From an uncultured Eubacteriales bacterium (lineage in GTDB: Bacteria > Bacillota > Clostridia > Oscillospirales > CAG-272): a DNA stretch of 8,733 nt. The stretch is taken from the NCBI GenBank assembly GCA_934385225.1, contig CAKRPQ010000084.1:1-8733 (forward strand), read 5' to 3'. The first letter of the stretch is position 1; every line of letters starts with the position of its first letter. Positions 5,295 to 8,733 of this stretch are shown here, piece by piece. A program made the translations under genes and the position numbers. Under the pieces are notes generated by a model, which did no database searches, had not been told where the DNA came from, and saw only the letters and a list, made by a program, of their open reading frames with translations.

Positions 5295-6551
5295 ATGAAT
5301 AAAATCAGTGCTAAAATCAAGAGAAGTGCGGCTTTTCTGCTTGCGGTTTCGTCTCTTTTTCTGTTTGGTTGCGGAAAAACGGGCGGGAGAGCGACTTCCG
5401 ACGAGAAAATATCAAAAGACAGCGAGCTTGTGCTCGATAATGTCCCAAATGAATCCGCTGCGATCCCGCCCGATAAAGAAATCGTGCATTTTGCGGCGGC
5501 GGGCGATAATATCATTCACGAAGCTGTGTTTACAGACGCAAAGAACGTTGCGTCGGTCTATGCGTCCGAGACGGGTAAAAAGGTCGAATACCGCTTTGCC
5601 GATATGTACGAGGGCGTTGCCGACGTCATAAAGGGTGCGGATCTCGCTTATGTAAACCATGAAACGCCCGTTGCGGGTAAATCGTTCGGAATAAGCGGCT
5701 ATCCCGATTTCAATGCGCCCGAGGAAGTCGGCGATGACCTGTCCGAAGTCGGTTTTGACATAATCAACATAGCGAATAACCATATGCTCGATATGGGCGC
5801 AAAAGGCTATGAAAATTCGATAAAGTATTGGAAAGAAAAAGGTGAGGAAAAGAACCTCACCGTGATAGGCGGATATACGAAATCCGACTACGATAATATA
5901 AGATACGTTACCGCAAACGGAATAAAGATTGCGCTTCTCTCGTACACGACGCTGATAAATTACGGTCATAAAAACGATATTCCCGCAGGCAGTGACCTTA
6001 TTGTTCCCTATGCAAACGAGTCGGATATGCGCAGGCAGGTTGCTCTTGCAAAGGACGGAGGAGCGGACGCGATAGTTGTTGCGATGCACTGGGGCGCGGA
6101 GGACGATTTTAAGCCGAACGCGGAGCAGAAAAAATACGCAAAAATATTAGCCGATCTCGGTGTCAATGTAATTCTCGGCTCTCATTCGCATACGCTCCAA
6201 CCCGTAGAATGGATCGAGGGCGAGAACGGCAATAAAACGCTCTGCGCGTATTCGCTCGGCAATCTCATTTCAACAATGTATTACAGTTATTATATGGTCG
6301 GCGGCATACTCACGTTCGACCTTGTAAAAACGGAGGACGGCGTTTCCGTCGAAAATCCGATACTTGTGCCGACGATGTGCTATTACAGTATGACGCGCGA
6401 CAGCCTGAAAATATATAAGCTCGAAGATTTTACGGACGGGCTTGTAGCCTCGCACGGCTCGCAGCTCAAAGGGAAATTCACGATGAATACGCTTTACGGC
6501 TATGTAAAGGATACGATAGATAAAGAGTTTCTGACGGATAAATTCAAATAA
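5295..6551 (+). CDS. CapA/PGA_cap-family lipoprotein (poly-gamma-glutamate/capsule-type putative metallophosphoesterase)
   Basis: The product has 418 residues and is exported. The N terminus has basic residues, a hydrophobic core (12-24) and a lipobox L-F-G-C with C26 as the lipidated cysteine, so it should sit on the outer face of the membrane. A Ser/Lys/Asp linker to about residue 60 is followed by a PGA_cap domain (PF09587), related to calcineurin-like phosphoesterases. Its motifs are G70-D71-N, N-H-E at 121-123, N-N-H at 161-163, M-H-W-G at 264-267 and G-S-H-S-H-T at 295-300, which supply the metal-ligand residues. In B. subtilis the homologue CapA/PgsA takes part in poly-gamma-glutamate production, but no capB, capC or other capsule gene is adjacent, so the role here is open. 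The start is ATG 5295, with AAGGGA 8 nt upstream; ATGs at 5271 and 5277 lack a ribosome binding site. It is a single-gene unit, divergent from spoIIA. Confidence 0.9.
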   Translation: MNKISAKIKRSAAFLLAVSSLFLFGCGKTGGRATSDEKISKDSELVLDNVPNESAAIPPDKEIVHFAAAGDNIIHEAVFTDAKNVASVYASETGKKVEYRFADMYEGVADVIKGADLAYVNHETPVAGKSFGISGYPDFNAPEEVGDDLSEVGFDIINIANNHMLDMGAKGYENSIKYWKEKGEEKNLTVIGGYTKSDYDNIRYVTANGIKIALLSYTTLINYGHKNDIPAGSDLIVPYANESDMRRQVALAKDGGADAIVVAMHWGAEDDFKPNAEQKKYAKILADLGVNVILGSHSHTLQPVEWIEGENGNKTLCAYSLGNLISTMYYSYYMVGGILTFDLVKTEDGVSVENPILVPTMCYYSMTRDSLKIYKLEDFTDGLVASHGSQLKGKFTMNTLYGYVKDTIDKEFLTDKFK

Positions 6552-6580
6552 AAACTGCGGGGCAAATGCCCCGCAGTTTT
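6551..6580. terminator. Perfect bidirectional terminator shared by the CapA-like and TauE-like genes
   Basis: A perfect 13-bp stem (6551-6563 with 6568-6580) with a 4-nt loop has AAAA at one end and TTTT at the other. The first base is the last base of the capA-like TAA, and the last base is the final base of the TauE-like TGA on the other strand. It should terminate both convergent transcripts. Confidence 0.95.
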
Positions 6581-7356
6581 CATAATATGTAGTTTACGCA
6601 GAGGATAGTGATGCCGAGTACAAGAAGAATAACGCCGACCGTGCGGTTCAGAACCTTCGGACTTGCCTTGTTTGCAATCTTTGCGGCGATAAGTGCCCAG
6701 ATAAGAGTGAAAAGTACACAGAGAATAAGTGCCTCCGCGTCGGGCATTCCGCCGATTTTGAAGTGCGAAAGCGCACCCGTCAGCGCCGTGAAGGTCATAA
6801 TGAAAACGCTTGTTCCGACGGCGGTTTTAAGCTCGTATCCGAGGACGCTTGTCAGAATGAGAAGCATCATCATTCCGCCGCCCGCGCCGATAAACCCGCA
6901 TATAAAGCCTATAAGCGCACCGCATATGACCGATTGAATGATCCGTTTCTTTTTTGAGACCGTACCCATCATTTCTTTTGTCGTCATGACGGGCTTTACA
7001 ATGAATTTAATGCCGAGGATCATCGTCATAAATACTGAAAAATTGCCCATCGTCGTGTTCGGAACGAGGTGCGCGACGTAGCTTCCGACCGCCGTGAAAA
7101 TAAGCACGAAAGCCATCATAATAAGACCGTTTTTGACGTCGATATTTTTGTTTTTCTTGTAGGTGTAGGCACTGACGGCACTTGCGAGAACGTCGGATGC
7201 GAGCGCGATACCGACAGCTTCATACGCGGGAAATCCGAGAAATGTGATAAGCATCGGACTTATGACCGCAGCGGCACTCATTCCCGCGAAGCCCGTACCG
7301 AGACCCGCGCCCGCTCCCGCGAGAAAGCAGACGAGTATTTTCATTAAATGTTGCAT
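6580..7356 (-). CDS. TauE/SafE-family (sulfite exporter-type) membrane protein
   Basis: This 258-residue integral membrane protein is of the TauE/SafE family (PF01925), whose characterised members move sulfite, sulfoacetate or related anions. The two repeated halves of the family are visible. The first half begins with G-x-G-T-G-F-A-G at about 18-25, followed by membrane spans near 28-41, 46-64, 76-96 and 104-121. The second begins with G-F-I-C-G-F-I-G-A-G-G-G at 150-161, followed by spans near 163-172, 180-198, 207-226 and 238-256. A Lys-rich cytosolic loop lies at about 127-139. No sulfur or taurine gene is nearby, so the substrate is unknown. ATG 7356 has AGAGGGAG 8 nt upstream; the longer frame from TTG 7380 would place the ribosome binding site inside the coding region. 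It is a single-gene unit. Confidence 0.88.
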   Translation of the reverse strand: MQHLMKILVCFLAGAGAGLGTGFAGMSAAAVISPMLITFLGFPAYEAVGIALASDVLASAVSAYTYKKNKNIDVKNGLIMMAFVLIFTAVGSYVAHLVPNTTMGNFSVFMTMILGIKFIVKPVMTTKEMMGTVSKKKRIIQSVICGALIGFICGFIGAGGGMMMLLILTSVLGYELKTAVGTSVFIMTFTALTGALSHFKIGGMPDAEALILCVLFTLIWALIAAKIANKASPKVLNRTVGVILLVLGITILCVNYIL

Positions 7357-7388
7357 AGCGAAAACTCCCTCTGTAAACAATTTCCACT

Positions 7389-7399
7389 ATGATACCACA
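7389..7399 (-). promoter_or_regulatory. Candidate extended -10 promoter for the TauE-like gene
   Basis: TGTGGTATCAT on the minus strand gives TATCAT (7394-7389) preceded by TGTGG. It predicts a start near 7382, about 26 nt before the ATG. The best -35-like hexamer, TTGATA (7420-7415), is 20 nt away, longer than the usual spacing, so the extended -10 would carry most of the recognition. Confidence 0.5.
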
Positions 7400-7424
7400 A
7401 AAAAATAAACGGAATATCAATATT

Positions 7425-7451
7425 AAAACGGAGTCAAAGAAACTCCGTTTT
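7425..7451 (-). terminator. Terminator downstream of yfcE (mgsA-yfcE operon)
   Basis: A perfect 10-bp stem (7425-7434 with 7442-7451) encloses a 7-nt loop. On the minus strand it begins 4 nt after the yfcE stop codon and ends in TTTT. It separates the operon from the TauE-like promoter just beyond it. Confidence 0.88.
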
Positions 7452-7455
7452 GCTT

Positions 7456-8004
7456 TTATATTTCAAATCTTTTGTATTCAGCACCGCCATCGAGGTTCTT
7501 CCAAACGAGGACGCCGCCATCGAGGGTCATATAGCTGTGCGCCGAACCTTCTTTCGGGATCGAAAGAGAACCCGGGTTTAAGTAAATGTTGTCGTTCCCG
7601 AACTTTTCGAGTGCGGGAACGTGCGTGTGCCCGCAGAGCAGAATGTCGCCTTTTCCGAGCGGCGGAGGATTGTCCTTTCCGAATTTATGACCGTGCGATG
7701 CAAAAATTGTGCGTTTTTCTCCGCCTATCAGCGCGTATTCGGCAAGGCAGGGAAAGGCGAGAACCATCTCGTCAACCTCGCAGTCGCAGTTTCCGCGCAC
7801 GCAAAACATCTTTTCGGCAAGAGGATTTAACATTTCAATGACTTTTTTGGGCGCGTAATCCTTTGGCAGATTGTTTCTCGGACCGTGATAGAGAATGTCT
7901 CCGAGAAATATGATTTTGTCGGCGTTTTCACGCCCGATAGCACCGAGAAACATCTCGCAGTAGTAAGCCGAGCCGTGAAGATCGGACGCAATAATGTATT
8001 TCAT
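7456..8004 (-). CDS. yfcE: YfcE/MJ0936-type metallophosphoesterase
   Basis: This is a cytosolic calcineurin-like phosphodiesterase of 182 residues (E. coli YfcE has 184). The metal-binding motifs are all present in order: D8-L-H10, G-D36, G-N72-C-D74, H104-G-H106 and G-H126-T-H128. E. coli YfcE hydrolyses artificial phosphodiesters in vitro with Mn2+; its natural substrate is not settled, so none is assigned here. ATG 8004 has GGAG 9 nt upstream. The gene starts 16 nt after the end of mgsA on the same strand, with no terminator or promoter between them, and is followed by a strong hairpin. It is therefore the second gene of a two-gene operon. The symbol reflects family resemblance rather than proven orthology. 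Confidence 0.9.
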   Translation of the reverse strand: MKYIIASDLHGSAYYCEMFLGAIGRENADKIIFLGDILYHGPRNNLPKDYAPKKVIEMLNPLAEKMFCVRGNCDCEVDEMVLAFPCLAEYALIGGEKRTIFASHGHKFGKDNPPPLGKGDILLCGHTHVPALEKFGNDNIYLNPGSLSIPKEGSAHSYMTLDGGVLVWKNLDGGAEYKRFEI

Positions 8005-8020
8005 CTTCTTTTTCTCCGTA

Positions 8021-8494
8021 TCAAAGATTTTTCGCCCTGTCTTCGATATGCTGGCGGAAGTTGAGCAACTTGTGCGTGTATTCCGAATTCATATAAGGGC
8101 TTGTGACGATGAAGTCCGCCGTTGCTACGTTGTTCGCGATCGGAATGTCGTAAACCTGCGCTATTCTGAGGAGTGCTTTTACGTCGGGGTCGTGCGGTTG
8201 TGCCGTCAGCGGGTCCGAAAAGAATATTATAAGGTCGATTTTTCCGTCCGCAACTCTTGCGCCTATCTGCTGGTCACCGCCGAGAGGACCGCTGTTGAAG
8301 CCTCTTATCGGCAGTCCCGTTCCGTCCGCAATCATTTTCGCCGTTGTGCCCGTGCCGCAGAGAAAATGACGTTCGAGAATGCTCTTGTTTTTCTTGCACC
8401 ATTCTATAATATCGTGCTTTTTGTTGTCGTGTGCTATCAGCGCAATGTTCTTCTGCGCGGGAAGCGTGTATTCTATATACTGATTTTCAAACAT
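8021..8494 (-). CDS. mgsA: Methylglyoxal synthase
   Basis: This cytosolic enzyme converts dihydroxyacetone phosphate to methylglyoxal and inorganic phosphate. It relieves sugar-phosphate build-up when phosphate is short, and the E. coli enzyme is inhibited by phosphate. The product has 157 residues (152 in E. coli). Active-site positions match E. coli with an offset of three: H22 and D23 in A-H-D-N-K-K, the phosphate-binding G-T-G-T-T at 47-51, the catalytic D74 in G-P-L-G-G-D-Q-Q, D94 in F-F-S-D-P, and H101 and D104 in P-H-D-P-D-V-K. N-V-A-T-A-D-F-I-V follows near the C terminus. ATG 8494 has AAAGGAGA upstream. It is the first gene of a likely operon with yfcE, expressed from the promoter at 8520-8548. 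All key residues are present. Confidence 0.97.
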   Translation of the reverse strand: MFENQYIEYTLPAQKNIALIAHDNKKHDIIEWCKKNKSILERHFLCGTGTTAKMIADGTGLPIRGFNSGPLGGDQQIGARVADGKIDLIIFFSDPLTAQPHDPDVKALLRIAQVYDIPIANNVATADFIVTSPYMNSEYTHKLLNFRQHIEDRAKNL

Positions 8495-8519
8495 ATAAAT
8501 TCTCCTTTGCTATATAATA

Positions 8520-8548
8520 ATATTACCACAAAAACGATTTTCTTTCAA
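8520..8548 (-). promoter_or_regulatory. Sigma-A-type extended -10 promoter for mgsA-yfcE
   Basis: On the minus strand, TTGAAA (8548-8543), a 17-nt spacer ending in TGTGG, and TAATAT (8525-8520) lie just upstream of the mgsA ribosome binding site. The layout is the same as at the capA-like promoter. The predicted leader is about 20 nt, with no room for a riboswitch. Confidence 0.8.
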
Positions 8549-8566
8549 TAGTTTTGAGTGATTTAG

Positions 8567-8595
8567 TCATATATTTTTCTCTTTTTTCATAAGCA
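8567..8595 (+). promoter_or_regulatory. Possible SigE-like promoter upstream of the gene at 8619 (tentative)
   Basis: TCATATA (8567-8573) fits the KMATATW form of the B. subtilis SigE -35. After 14 nt comes CATAAGCA (8588-8595), which keeps only the CATA part of the CATACANT -10. No convincing sigma-A pair is visible: TTGAGT at 8554 has no -10 at suitable spacing. This is a weak match and could be chance in T-rich DNA. Confidence 0.2.
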
Positions 8596-8618
8596 TGACT
8601 ACAAGCGAGGTGAATATT

Positions 8619-8733
8619 ATGAAAAAAATATTGTGTTTTATTTTTACGTTGACACTTCTGTTGTCAATTTTCGCCTTTCCGACCTTTGCCGAAAACTCGT
8701 TTACGATAGACGCGCTCAGCGGCATACTTATGG
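8619..8733 (+). CDS. Secreted protein N terminus, possibly D-alanyl-D-alanine carboxypeptidase (DacF/PBP5 type); truncated by window end
   Basis: Only 38 codons are visible. They encode a clear Sec signal peptide: M-K-K, a hydrophobic core from about 4 to 20, and a likely cleavage after T-F-A at 24. The mature start continues E-N-S-F-T-I-D-A-L-S-G-I-L-M. This resembles the first beta strand of class S11 peptidases such as DacF and DacB, which typically reads D-A-K-S-A-I-L-M before the acidic residue and T-G-x-V-L. The catalytic SxxK, SxN and KTG motifs would lie beyond the edge, so the assignment is inferred from about a dozen residues. Cys6 sits early in the signal and is not a lipobox. ATG 8619 has GAGGTGA 5 nt upstream. 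In B. subtilis dacF lies next to spoIIAA, so a DacF-like gene about 3.5 kb from spoIIA would be consistent with a rearranged neighbourhood. Confidence 0.5.
   Translation, partial: MKKILCFIFTLTLLLSIFAFPTFAENSFTIDALSGILM

Noticed and set aside
5412..6089. A 225-codon open frame on the minus strand inside the CapA-like gene
   Set aside because: It lies wholly antisense to a well-supported gene with intact family motifs, has no family features of its own and no ribosome binding site. It reflects the codon usage of the true gene.
6580..7356. Functional link of the TauE-like exporter with sulfur metabolism
   Set aside because: No sulfite, taurine or sulfonate gene is present in the window, and the gene is a single unit, so the substrate cannot be named from context.
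7994..8551. A 185-codon open frame on the plus strand across mgsA and its promoter
   Set aside because: It is antisense to mgsA, whose full active site is visible, and it runs through the mgsA promoter. Its product is Arg/Val-rich and unlike any family I recognise.
1..8733. A mobile element, phage remnant, defence island or CRISPR array
   Set aside because: No transposase, integrase, direct-repeat array or terminal repeats are visible. All genes are of chromosomal housekeeping or sporulation type with similar codon usage.

Overview
The window looks like chromosomal DNA from an anaerobic, endospore-forming Firmicute, most likely a member of the Clostridia. It carries a complete spoIIA operon (spoIIAA, spoIIAB, sigF), the MEP-pathway kinase gene ispE, methylglyoxal synthase, and strong GGAGG-type ribosome binding sites. 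Coding density is high. I see no rRNA, tRNA, CRISPR array, insertion sequence, phage gene or attachment site. No gap between genes exceeds about 160 bases.

Layout from left to right. (1) Positions 1-2481, minus strand: an AI-2E/PerM-type membrane permease followed by htpG (Hsp90), which overlaps it and runs off the left edge. One strong sigma-A-type promoter drives the pair. (2) Positions 2602-3486, plus strand: ispE, transcribed divergently from its own promoter. (3) Positions 3526-5139, minus strand: spoIIAA-spoIIAB-sigF, the anti-anti-sigma / anti-sigma / sigma switch that starts forespore-specific transcription. It converges on ispE across a bidirectional hairpin. (4) Positions 5295-6551, plus strand: a CapA/PGA_cap-family lipoprotein, divergent from spoIIA. 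(5) Positions 6580-7356, minus strand: a TauE/SafE-type exporter that converges on capA. A perfect 13-bp terminator stem overlaps the last base of both stop codons. (6) Positions 7456-8494, minus strand: mgsA followed by a YfcE-type metallophosphoesterase, a likely two-gene operon. (7) Positions 8619-8733, plus strand: the first 38 codons of a secreted protein whose mature N terminus resembles a D-Ala-D-Ala carboxypeptidase (DacF/PBP5 type).

The genes form six or seven short, mostly independent transcription units separated by compact promoters and hairpin terminators. SpoIIAA, SpoIIAB and SigF work as one partner-switching module. HtpG and IspE are housekeeping. MgsA opens a phosphate-releasing bypass of lower glycolysis. 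The CapA-like lipoprotein and the putative carboxypeptidase act at the cell envelope.

I found no clearly undescribed multi-gene system. The observations most worth checking are regulatory: an unusual spoIIA promoter, a dyad whose loop holds the capA -35 element, a recurring TGTGG-extended -10 element, and inferred TTG starts for ispE and sigF that differ from the longest reading frames.
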